A stretch of 8,726 bases of DNA from assembly GCA_001873585.1 (NCBI GenBank), contig MNZL01000033.1:1-8726 (forward strand), given 5' to 3'. Positions within the stretch are counted from its first letter, which is position 1. The number at the start of each line of letters is the position of its first letter. Of this stretch, positions 1 through 5,760 are shown piece by piece. The position numbers were made by a program, and so were the translations under genes. The stretch comes from Rhodobacterales bacterium CG2_30_65_12. Its GTDB lineage: Bacteria; Pseudomonadota; Alphaproteobacteria; Rhodobacterales; Rhodobacteraceae. Below the pieces are notes generated by a model. That model made no database searches and had not been told where the DNA came from. It saw only the letters and a list, made by a program, of their open reading frames with translations.

Positions 1-1
1 C

Positions 2-607
2 TCGCTGCGGCCCGAGGCGCGGCCCACGGGGAACGGGCTCGCCCGGCTCGCCTCTGCGGTCACGCCGCCGCGCGCCACCAGCCGCAAGGGCTCAGTCTGT
101 GGCGTGGCCGAGATCAAGGGCGAGGCGCTCGCGCCGATCCCGGGGCGCGGTGCCTGTGGCATAGAGCAGCCGGTGCGCGTGGCTTCTGTTTCCGGCGTGG
201 CGCTGGCGCAGCGGCCAACGATCGACTGCACCACCGCGAAGGCGCTCAACACATGGGTGCGCGAAGGCGTGATCCCGGCCGTCGGGCGCACCGGCGGAGG
301 CGTGGCGCAGATCAACGTCATCGCGCATTATTCCTGCCGCAGCCGTAACAACCGCCCCGGCGCCAAGCTCTCGGAGCACAGCTTTGGCCATGCCGTTGAC
401 GTGGGCGGTATCGTGCTCAAGGACGGCACCCGGCTGACTGTGCTCGACCAATGGCGCAGCGCGAAATACGGACGTATCATCAAGGCGATGCACAAGGCGG
501 CCTGTGGCCCGTTCGGCACCGTGCTTGGCCCAGGGTCGGACAGCTACCACCAGAACCACCTGCACGTCGATACCGCGCGCTACCGTGGCGGGTCTTACTG
601 CCGCTGA
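2..607 (+). CDS. Extensin family protein, C-terminal domain (5' partial)
   Basis: The reading frame is open from the left edge to a TGA at 605-607, so the N terminus, probably including a signal peptide, lies outside the window. The visible 201 residues cover the whole conserved extensin-like C-terminal domain: a VCGV..IKGE opening, IPGRGACGIEQPVRV, IDCTTAKALNTWV, YSCRSRNN, the block SEHSFGHAVD (371-400), AACGPFGTVLGP and the end block YHQNHLHVDTARYR...YCR. Six cysteines spread over the domain fit disulfides and an exported protein. The SxHxxGxAxD and HxHxD patterns match the zinc-ligand motifs of M15-type D,D-/L,D-peptidases; the likely ligands are the His at 377-379, the Asp at 398-400 and the His at 563-565. 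From this I infer a cell-wall role, but the substrate is unknown. A GTG at 104 could be taken as a start, but conserved domain sequence lies upstream of it, so I treat the gene as truncated by the window. Family assignment is firm; function is not. Confidence 0.87.
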   Translation, partial: SLRPEARPTGNGLARLASAVTPPRATSRKGSVCGVAEIKGEALAPIPGRGACGIEQPVRVASVSGVALAQRPTIDCTTAKALNTWVREGVIPAVGRTGGGVAQINVIAHYSCRSRNNRPGAKLSEHSFGHAVDVGGIVLKDGTRLTVLDQWRSAKYGRIIKAMHKAACGPFGTVLGPGSDSYHQNHLHVDTARYRGGSYCR

Positions 608-1428
608 CGCGGGCCGGTGGGCTTGCGGGCGCGCATTGGTTTGCCTTTCGGCTTGGGTTTGGCCTTGGCTTGCGGTCCCGGCTCCGGGCCGACCCCGAGC
701 TGGTCGCGCAGCACCCGCGGGCGCACTTCCTCGACCGCGCCGGGCTTGAGTTCGGCCAGCCGGAACGGGCCGTAGCTGATGCGGATGAGTCGCGTTACCT
801 TGAGGCCGATCGCCTCCATCGCCCTGCGGATCTCGCGGTTCTTGCCTTCGCGCAGGCCCACCGTGATCCAGGCGTTTGCGCCCTGCTGGCGATCGAGGAT
901 CACGCTCATCGGCTGAAACCGCTCCTGCTCCACCACGAGTCCGGCGCGCAGCGGGGCGAAATCTTCGTCTTTCGGCGTGCCATGCACCCGGACGCGATAC
1001 TTGCGCACCCATCCGGTGGAGGGCAGCTCGAGCCGGCGCTTGAGGCCGCCGTCGTTGGTGAGCAAAAGCAGGCCCTCGGAGGTGATATCGAGCCGGCCCA
1101 CGCTCATCACCCGTGGCAGAGTGTCGGGCAGGGCATCAAACACCGTGTTGCGGCCTTTTTCGTCTTTCGCCGTGGTCACCAGGCCCAGCGGCTTGTGGTA
1201 GAGCCAGAGCCGTGGCGCTTCGGGTGCGCCCACCGGCTTGCCGTCGACGGTGACGGCATCGGCTTCGGTCACGTTCAGCGCCGGGCTGGTGAGCGTCTTG
1301 CCGTTCACCGCCACCAGGCCCGCCTCGATCAGCCGTTCGGCCTCACGGCGGCTGGCAATACCGGCGCGAGAGAGAAACTTGGCGATGCGCTCGCCCTTGG
1401 GGCTTGGGGTGGGGGGCTCGGTGCTCAT
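595..1428 (-). CDS. rluB: rRNA pseudouridine synthase, RsuA/RluB/RluE family
   Basis: This 277-residue protein should isomerise a uridine in 23S rRNA (U2605 for E. coli RluB) to pseudouridine in the cytoplasm. Residues about 14-60 form an S4 RNA-binding domain (IAKFLSRAGIASRREAERLI...VNG). The catalytic domain carries YHKPLGLVTT (77-86), the signature GRLDITSEGLLLLTND (111-126) with catalytic Asp114, and GLREGKNREIRRAMEAIGL near 191-209. KNREIRR is typical of the small-substrate RsuA/RluB branch. The last 30 or so residues are a Pro/Lys/Arg-rich tail (PKPKGKPMRARKP), probably disordered and RNA-contacting. The start is ATG 1426-1428, preceded by AGGGAAGGAAC. The gene is divergent from tadA (62 bp apart), and its TAA end overlaps the convergent extensin gene by 13 bp. 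RluB is preferred over RluE/RsuA because of its length and the KDEKGRNTVFDALP stretch, but the exact target uridine is inferred. Confidence 0.88.
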   Translation of the reverse strand: MSTEPPTPSPKGERIAKFLSRAGIASRREAERLIEAGLVAVNGKTLTSPALNVTEADAVTVDGKPVGAPEAPRLWLYHKPLGLVTTAKDEKGRNTVFDALPDTLPRVMSVGRLDITSEGLLLLTNDGGLKRRLELPSTGWVRKYRVRVHGTPKDEDFAPLRAGLVVEQERFQPMSVILDRQQGANAWITVGLREGKNREIRRAMEAIGLKVTRLIRISYGPFRLAELKPGAVEEVRPRVLRDQLGVGPEPGPQAKAKPKPKGKPMRARKPTGPRQRQ

Positions 1429-1490
1429 GTTCCTTCCCTATGGGCGCGGACCGGGCTTGTCCAGCGCGCGTGCACGCGGCATGAGGGGGG

Positions 1491-1940
1491 ATGAGCTTTA
1501 CCTCCTTCATGGATCTTGCCCTCGAAGAGGCGCGCGCGGCGGGGAGGCGCGGCGAGGTGCCGGTGGGTGCTGTGGTGGCCTCGCCCGAGGGGCGCATCGT
1601 CGCCCGCGCCGGCAACCGGACGCGAGAGTTGGCCGATCCGACGGCCCATGCCGAAATGCTGGCAATCCGCGCCGCCTGTGCCGCGCTGGGACGCGAACGG
1701 CTCACCGGCCACGATCTTTACGTCACGCTGGAACCCTGCCCGATGTGCGCAGCGGCAATCGGCTTTGCCCGCATTCGCCGGCTCTATTACGGCGCCGCCG
1801 ACCCGAAATCGGGCGGAACGGCGCATGGCGCGCGGGTGTTTGCCCATCCGCAATGCCACCATGCGCCCGAGGTTTACGACGGGATCGGTGCGGGCGAGGC
1901 GGAGCGGTTGCTCAAGGGGTTCTTCGAAGAAAAGCGCTGA
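1491..1940 (+). CDS. tadA: tRNA-specific adenosine deaminase TadA
   Basis: TadA deaminates adenosine 34 of tRNA-Arg(ACG) to inosine, which allows one tRNA to read CGU, CGC and CGA; it is normally essential. The 149-residue product is of usual family length and has the full cytidine/deoxycytidylate deaminase zinc signature. HAE at 53-55 gives the His ligand and the proton-shuttling Glu55, and PCPMC at 82-86 gives Cys83 and Cys86. VPVGAVV (23-29), GNRTRELADPTAHAEM and the DPKSGGTAHGARVF stretch (104-117) are typical of TadA rather than guanine or cytosine deaminases. The start is ATG 1491, set directly behind the G run of gagggggg; the SD spacing is short, but no better in-frame start exists. 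The gene shares a divergent promoter region with the pseudouridine synthase gene and is followed 19 bp later by a repeat with a terminator-like hairpin. Confidence 0.95.
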   Translation: MSFTSFMDLALEEARAAGRRGEVPVGAVVASPEGRIVARAGNRTRELADPTAHAEMLAIRAACAALGRERLTGHDLYVTLEPCPMCAAAIGFARIRRLYYGAADPKSGGTAHGARVFAHPQCHHAPEVYDGIGAGEAERLLKGFFEEKR

Positions 1941-1959
1941 ACTGAGCGGCTCCGGCTGC

Positions 1960-2010
1960 TTCTTTGGTCCGAAAATACCTTGCGGGGGTCCGGGGGTGCA
2001 AAACCCCCGG
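1960..2010 (+). repeat. Box-plus-hairpin intergenic repeat, copy A
   Basis: The copy begins with TTCTTTGGTCC, continues with AAAATACCTT and a G5 run (1960-1989), and ends in a GC hairpin (1990-2010). The same box occurs twice more downstream of hisG (5648-5676 on the minus strand and 5686-5715 on the plus strand), each time followed by a G run and a G/C hairpin. It lies between the 3' ends of the convergent tadA and slyX genes. From memory, motifs of this kind are frequent between genes in Rhodobacteraceae; I could not check that here. Confidence 0.75.
1990..2010. terminator. GC-rich hairpin between convergent tadA and slyX
   Basis: CCGGGGGT (1990-1997) pairs perfectly with ACCCCCGG (2003-2010) around a GCAAA loop, giving an 8 bp stem. 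No T run follows on either strand, so it is not a canonical intrinsic terminator. Its position, 49 bp after the tadA stop and 11 bp beyond the slyX stop, makes a bidirectional end-of-transcript or 3'-stabilising role likely. This is inference from structure and position. Confidence 0.5.
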
Positions 2011-2021
2011 CGCTGACGGGC

Positions 2022-2222
2022 CTACCAGTGCGGTGGTTTCTGGTCGGCGAGCGGGATCGACCCCGCGCTGTCCTGCTCGCGCTCCATGATCATCTGCAGC
2101 CGCCGCGCGAGGCGGTCGATCTCGCGGTCTTGCCGGGCGATCACCTCCGACAAGTCGTCGACCACCTTCACGAGGTGCGCCACGCTTTCTTCCAGTGCCG
2201 TGATCCGCGTTTCCATGCCCAT
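2022..2222 (-). CDS. slyX: SlyX family protein
   Basis: This is a 66-residue protein (64 if the second Met is used) of the SlyX family, a small conserved coiled-coil protein of unknown biochemical role. The evidence is the heptad-like helix TRITALEESVAHLVKVVDDLSEVIARQDREIDRLARRLQMI, including the family hallmark RQDREIDRL, and the C-terminal PPHW ending that matches the PPHY/PPHW end of SlyX proteins. It has no cysteines, signal peptide or membrane segment. There are two candidate ATGs: 2220-2222 and 2214-2216. The only good SD (AGGGAG) lies 1 nt before the first but 7 nt before the second, so the second may be the true start. The stop is TAG at 2022-2024. It is transcribed divergently from hisS, 64 bp away. 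Identification rests on the helix pattern plus the C-terminal motif. Confidence 0.83.
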   Translation of the reverse strand: MGMETRITALEESVAHLVKVVDDLSEVIARQDREIDRLARRLQMIMEREQDSAGSIPLADQKPPHW

Positions 2223-2286
2223 GCTCCCTGTTGCCCCTTGGCCCCTCGTCGGCTAGACCGCGCCCGAGGCAACCACGGGAACCGTC

Positions 2287-3816
2287 ATGGCCAAGGAAAA
2301 GAAACAGTCCCGGCCCAGGGCCGAGACGCCAAAGGGGTTTCGCGACTATTTCGGCGCTGAGGTGGACGAACGCAAGCAGATGCTTGACCGGATCGCCGCT
2401 GTCTACCACGCCTACGGCTTCGACGCGCTGGAAAGCTCGGCTGTCGAGACGGTGGAGAGCCTGGGCAAATACCTGCCCGATGTCGACCGGCCGAATGCGG
2501 GCGTGTTTGCCTGGCAGGAGGCGGACGACGCCACCTGGCTGGCGCTGCGCTACGATCTTACCGCGCCGCTCGCGCGCGTTTACGCCCAGCACCGCAATGA
2601 TCTGCCCACCCCCTACCGGCGCTATGCCATGGGCCCGGTCTGGCGCAACGAAAAGCCGGGGCCGGGGCGGTTTCGCCAGTTCTATCAATGCGACGCCGAT
2701 ACCGTGGGCAGCGCCAGCATGGCGGCGGATGCCGAGATTTGCGCGATGCTGGCCGAGACGCTTGAGCAGGTGGGCATCCCGCGCGGCGATTACGTGATCC
2801 GGGTGAACAACCGGAAGGTCTTGAACGGGGTGCTTGATGTAATCGCGCCGCAAGGAACACGGGCTGCTGATGAAAGCGTCCGAACGACAATGCAGCGCGT
2901 GTTCGATAGCGAAAAGCGCGCAGACATCCTCCGGACCATCGACAAATTCGACAAGGTGGGCGAGGCCGGCGTGCGCGAGCTTCTGGGCAAGGGTCGGCTG
3001 GATGCATCCGGGGCCTATATCGACGGCGTTGGGCTCGACGATCAGCAAGCTGATAGAGTCTTGAGTTTCCTGACCGCTAAAGGCGATACCAATGAACAGA
3101 CGCTCCAAGGCTTGCAGGAAACAGTTGGTGACAGCTCGGTTGGCGCTGAAGGTGTCTGGGAGCTTCGCCAGATCGCCGACCTCCTCGCCGCCCAGGGCTA
3201 CGGCCCCGACCGGATCGTCATCGACCCCTCGGTGGTGCGTGGCCTCGGCTACTACACCGGCCCGGTGTTCGAGGCCGAACTCACCTTCGAGATCCTCGAC
3301 GAAAAGGGGCGCCCGCGCCAGTTTGGCAGCGTCGCCGGCGGTGGGCGCTATGACGATCTCGTCAAGCGCTTTACCGGGCAGGCGGTGCCGGCCACCGGCA
3401 TCTCCATCGGGGTGGATCGGCTGCTGGCCGCGCTGCGCGCCAAGGGCCGGATCGGCGGCACGGAGCACGGCCCGGTGGTGGTCACGGTGATGGACCGCGA
3501 GCGGATGGCCGATTACTTCCAGATGGTGGGTGAGTTGAGGGCGGCGGGTATCCGCGCTGAGGTCTACCTTGGAAACCCAAAGAATTTCGGCAACCAGATG
3601 AAATACGCCGACAAGCGCGGCGCGCCGGTGGCGGTGATCGAAGGCGGCGACGAAAAGCTGCGCGGCGTGGTGCAGATCAAGGATCTGATTCTCGGTTCGA
3701 AGATCGCCGAGAACGCGACGTTGGAAGAGTGGAAGGAGCGCCCGAGCCAGGTGGAGGTTTCGCGCGGCGAACTCGTGGACGAGGTTCGAAAAATGCTGAG
3801 TGCGCAGGATGGCTGA
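2287..3816 (+). CDS. hisS: Histidine--tRNA ligase HisS
   Basis: HisS attaches histidine to tRNA-His using ATP in the cytoplasm. The 509-residue product has the class II synthetase core. TPKGFRDYFG opens the protein and YDLTAPLARVY is at 89-99. Motif 2 is GPVWRNEKPGPGRFRQFYQCD (116-136, with Arg120), the histidine-specific motif is RGLGYYTGPVFEAE (from 318), and motif 3 comprises GGGRYDDL (351-358) and GISIGVDRLL (371-380). Residues about 400-509 form the anticodon-binding domain (GPVVVTVMDR..., RAEVYLGNPKNFGNQMKYADKR, GVVQIKDL). It is longer than the roughly 420-residue E. coli enzyme because of a larger insertion between motif 2 and the histidine motif, which from memory is usual in alphaproteobacteria. 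The DNA for that insertion (about 2815-3165) is markedly poorer in GC and richer in rare codons than the rest of the gene. The start ATG 2287 has a weak GGGA 6 nt upstream. The stop overlaps the hisZ start by 8 bp. Confidence 0.97.
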   Translation: MAKEKKQSRPRAETPKGFRDYFGAEVDERKQMLDRIAAVYHAYGFDALESSAVETVESLGKYLPDVDRPNAGVFAWQEADDATWLALRYDLTAPLARVYAQHRNDLPTPYRRYAMGPVWRNEKPGPGRFRQFYQCDADTVGSASMAADAEICAMLAETLEQVGIPRGDYVIRVNNRKVLNGVLDVIAPQGTRAADESVRTTMQRVFDSEKRADILRTIDKFDKVGEAGVRELLGKGRLDASGAYIDGVGLDDQQADRVLSFLTAKGDTNEQTLQGLQETVGDSSVGAEGVWELRQIADLLAAQGYGPDRIVIDPSVVRGLGYYTGPVFEAELTFEILDEKGRPRQFGSVAGGGRYDDLVKRFTGQAVPATGISIGVDRLLAALRAKGRIGGTEHGPVVVTVMDRERMADYFQMVGELRAAGIRAEVYLGNPKNFGNQMKYADKRGAPVAVIEGGDEKLRGVVQIKDLILGSKIAENATLEEWKERPSQVEVSRGELVDEVRKMLSAQDG

Positions 3817-4897
3817 CCCCTCCGCCATCCGCGACGAGGCGGCGCGGCTGGTGGCCTTCTTCGAGGCGAAAGGCGCGCGGCGGGTCGATCCGCCGGTGCT
3901 GCTGCCGGCGGAAACGCTGCTCGATCTTTACGGCGAAGACATCCGCGCGCGCGCCTATGTAACCGCCGATCCGCGCTACGGCGAGGCAATGCTGAGGCCC
4001 GATTTTACCGTGCCGGTGGTGCAGATGCACATGAATGCGGGCGACGAGGCAGCACGCTACACCTACGCCGGCGAGGTGTTTCGCAAGCCCGAAGGCGCAA
4101 GCCGCCGCCCGGCGGAATATATCCAGGTAGGGTTCGAGCTGTTTGCCGGTGGCGCGTCCGCCGAGGCCGATGCCGAGGTGTTCGCCCTGATTGCCAAGGC
4201 CCTGGCGCCGCTTGGCCTGCGCGCCGCGACCGGCGATTTCGGCATCCTCAAGGCCGCCGTTTCGGGGCTTTCCACCACCGAGCCGCGCAAGCGTGCGCTG
4301 ATGCGCCACCTCTGGCGGCCGCGCCGGTTTCGCGCCCTGCTTGACCGATTCGCCGGTCGCGCTCCCGCGCCCGAAGGCCGGGCCGAGCTGCTCGCCAAAC
4401 CCGATCCGACGGCCTGCGTAGCACCGCTGGTTGGCTTGCGGACCAAAGCCGAGATCGCGGCCCGGATCGCCGCCCTGCGCGAAGATGCCGCCGCGCCGCC
4501 AATCCCGGCCGCTGAGGTGGCGCTGCTCGACGATCTGCTGTCCTTGCGCGAAACCATGGCCAACATCACCGAGCACCTGCGCGATCTCGCCGTCGACATG
4601 CCGACGATCGGCCCCGCCGTCGAGCGGCTGGCGGCACGGGGGCAGGCGCTGGCGGCGCATGGGGTGGATATCGAGGCGCTGGAGTTCGAGGGCTCTTACG
4701 GCCGCACTGCGCTCGAATATTACGACGGTTTCGTGTTCGGCTTCTATGCCGAGGGCCGGCCCGATCTGCCGCCCGTGGCCACCGGCGGGCGCTACGATGC
4801 GCTGACGCGAGTGCTCGGGCGCGGCCACGAGATCCCGGCGGTGGGCGCGGTGATCCGCCCCGAGCTGGTGCTCGATCAGAAGGAGCGCCGCGCATGA
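3809..4897 (+). CDS. hisZ: ATP phosphoribosyltransferase regulatory subunit HisZ
   Basis: HisZ is a catalytically dead HisRS-like protein that binds short HisG and supplies its allosteric control (feedback by histidine) in the first step of histidine synthesis. The 362-residue product resembles the synthetase core: LRPDFTVPVVQMH (62-74), YAGEVFRKPEGASRRPAEYIQVGFELFA (86-113, the motif 2 equivalent), EYYDGFVFGFYAE (303-315, in place of the HisS RGLGYYTG motif) and ATGGRYDAL...IPAVGAVIRPELV (324-354). It ends there, without the anticodon-binding domain of HisS. The missing Arg-Gly of the histidine motif also argues against a second true HisS. I chose ATG 3809, which overlaps the hisS stop (ATGGCTGA) and implies translational coupling; a GTG at 3800 would add three residues and has no better SD. 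Its last four bases form ATGA with hisG. Confidence 0.95.
   Translation: MADPSAIRDEAARLVAFFEAKGARRVDPPVLLPAETLLDLYGEDIRARAYVTADPRYGEAMLRPDFTVPVVQMHMNAGDEAARYTYAGEVFRKPEGASRRPAEYIQVGFELFAGGASAEADAEVFALIAKALAPLGLRAATGDFGILKAAVSGLSTTEPRKRALMRHLWRPRRFRALLDRFAGRAPAPEGRAELLAKPDPTACVAPLVGLRTKAEIAARIAALREDAAAPPIPAAEVALLDDLLSLRETMANITEHLRDLAVDMPTIGPAVERLAARGQALAAHGVDIEALEFEGSYGRTALEYYDGFVFGFYAEGRPDLPPVATGGRYDALTRVLGRGHEIPAVGAVIRPELVLDQKERRA
4880..4885 (+). promoter_or_regulatory. Ribosome binding site of hisG inside the hisZ end
   Basis: AAGGAG lies 8 nt before the hisG ATG, within the last codons of hisZ. It is the strongest SD in the his cluster and fixes the hisG start even though the two genes overlap by ATGA. 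It suggests HisG is translated at least as well as HisZ. Confidence 0.75.
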
Positions 4898-5592
4898 GCG
4901 TGAAGCTGGGCGTGCCCTCCAAGGGCCGGTTGATGGAAAAGACCTTCGACTGGTTCGGTGCCCGTGGCGTGACGCTCTCGCGCACCGGCTCGGAGCGGGA
5001 ATATTCCGGTGCGGTGGAGGGGATAGACGGGCTCGAGTTGGTGCTGCTCGCGGCAGGCGAGATCCCGCGCGAACTGGCGGCGGGGCGCATTCACCTCGGC
5101 GTTACCGGCTCCGATCTTGTGCGCGAAAAGCTTGGCGATTGGCAGGACAAGGTATTGGAACTCGAGCCGCTGGGCTTTGGCCATGCCGATCTGATCATTG
5201 CCGTGCCGAAGGCCTGGGTGGATGTGACCACCCTTGACGATCTTGATGCCGTGGCGGCGGCATTCCGCGCGGCGCACGGCTTTCGGCTGCGCATCGCCAC
5301 CAAGTATCACCGGCTCGTGCGCGACTACCTGCGCGAGCATGGGGTAGCCGATTACCAGCTCGTCGACAGCCAGGGCGCGACCGAGGGCACGGTGAAGAAC
5401 GAAACCGCCGAGGCGATCGCAGATATCACCTCGACCGGTGAGACTCTGCGCGCCAATCACCTCAAGGTGCTTGCGGGCGGGCCGGTGCACCGCAGCCAGG
5501 CGACGCTGTTCAAATCGCGCTCCGCACCCTGGACCGATGAAACCCGCGCGCTCTTGGCGCGGCTGAAGGCACAGCTCGGCATCGACCGGTAA
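4894..5592 (+). CDS. hisG: ATP phosphoribosyltransferase catalytic subunit HisG (short form)
   Basis: HisG condenses ATP with PRPP to phosphoribosyl-ATP, the committed step of histidine biosynthesis. The 232-residue product is the short form, which lacks the C-terminal ACT-like regulatory domain of the roughly 300-residue long form and depends on HisZ, encoded immediately upstream. Visible signatures are KLGVPSKGRLME at the N terminus, GVTGSDLVRE (69-78), the central LRIATKYHRLVRDYL (132-146), and the PRPP-binding stretch NETAEAIADITSTGETLRAN (169-188). The start ATG 4894 overlaps the hisZ stop as ATGA and has a strong AAGGAG SD. The gene ends the hisS-hisZ-hisG group and is followed by a hairpin-rich intergenic region. 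No attenuator with a histidine-codon run is visible upstream of hisS, so control is probably by HisZ feedback rather than leader attenuation. Confidence 0.97.
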   Translation: MSVKLGVPSKGRLMEKTFDWFGARGVTLSRTGSEREYSGAVEGIDGLELVLLAAGEIPRELAAGRIHLGVTGSDLVREKLGDWQDKVLELEPLGFGHADLIIAVPKAWVDVTTLDDLDAVAAAFRAAHGFRLRIATKYHRLVRDYLREHGVADYQLVDSQGATEGTVKNETAEAIADITSTGETLRANHLKVLAGGPVHRSQATLFKSRSAPWTDETRALLARLKAQLGIDR

Positions 5593-5646
5593 TCCAGCGG
5601 TGCGCCTGCGGCGCGCGCCTTTGCGGTGATGGGGGCGCTGCCCCCA
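5593..5646 (+). terminator. Two GC hairpins directly after hisG
   Basis: GCGCC/GGCGC (5602-5606 with 5610-5614, loop TGC) is followed by TGGGGGC/GCCCCCA (5630-5636 with 5640-5646, loop GCT), both perfect stems. Neither is followed by a real T run, so each alone is a weak intrinsic terminator. Together they probably end or protect the 3' end of the his transcript. The second hairpin also belongs to repeat copy B. Confidence 0.45.
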
Positions 5647-5647
5647 A

Positions 5648-5715
5648 ACCCCCGAGGTATTTCTGGACCAAAGAAACAGGCGATCTTCTTTGGTCTGCAA
5701 ATACCTTCGGGGGGT
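5648..5715. repeat. Head-to-head inverted pair of the box repeat (copies B and C)
   Basis: Copy B (5648-5676) is the box read on the minus strand and copy C (5686-5715) is the box read on the plus strand. Their TTTCTTTGGTC ends face each other across a 9 nt centre. The core arms 5656-5675 and 5686-5705 match at 17 of 20 positions as an inverted repeat, and the flanking C5 and G6 runs extend the pairing. The result is a near-palindrome of about 68 nt that could form a long stem in RNA or a cruciform in DNA. Each copy keeps its G/C hairpin on the outer side (5630-5646 for B, 5730-5750 for C). Confidence 0.8.
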
Positions 5716-5729
5716 GAGCCCGCAGGGCG

Positions 5730-5752
5730 AGGGGGGCAGACAGCCCCCCTTT
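5730..5752. terminator. Bidirectional hairpin between hisG and the hydrolase gene
   Basis: AGGGGGGC (5730-5737) and GCCCCCCT (5743-5750) pair perfectly around an AGACA loop and are followed on the plus strand by TT (5751-5752), so a short T3 run ends the structure. It starts 8 bp beyond the stop of the minus-strand hydrolase gene and is the last hairpin after hisG, so it can serve both convergent transcripts. The T tract is short, so the strength is uncertain. Confidence 0.6.
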
Positions 5753-5760
5753 GCGACGGT

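Noticed and set aside
451..1494. 347-codon plus-strand frame antisense to the pseudouridine synthase gene
   Set aside because: Composition is His/Arg/Gly/Ala-rich without motifs; the opposite strand carries a complete S4 plus catalytic domain. It is a shadow frame.
2223..2286. Search for a his leader peptide or T-box/attenuator before hisS
   Set aside because: Only 64 bp separate slyX and hisS; there is no run of His codons and no terminator/antiterminator pair.
1912..3828. Very long open frame (638 codons) on the minus strand, antisense to hisS and slyX-proximal sequence
   Set aside because: It mirrors the hisS frame in GC-rich DNA, shows no recognisable domain, and hisS on the plus strand has every family motif. 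Long antisense frames are expected from high GC at third codon positions.
3677..4828. 383-codon minus-strand frame antisense to hisZ
   Set aside because: Low-complexity Arg/Gly/Ala-rich translation, no domain; hisZ is unmistakable on the plus strand.
4876..5700. 274-codon minus-strand frame antisense to hisG, extending into the repeat region
   Set aside because: No motif and no SD; it covers a fully conserved hisG.
5593..5760. Insertion sequence remnant between hisG and the hydrolase gene
   Set aside because: There are inverted repeats but no transposase fragment and no evident target-site duplication; the same box occurs singly after tadA, so a dispersed intergenic repeat explains it better.
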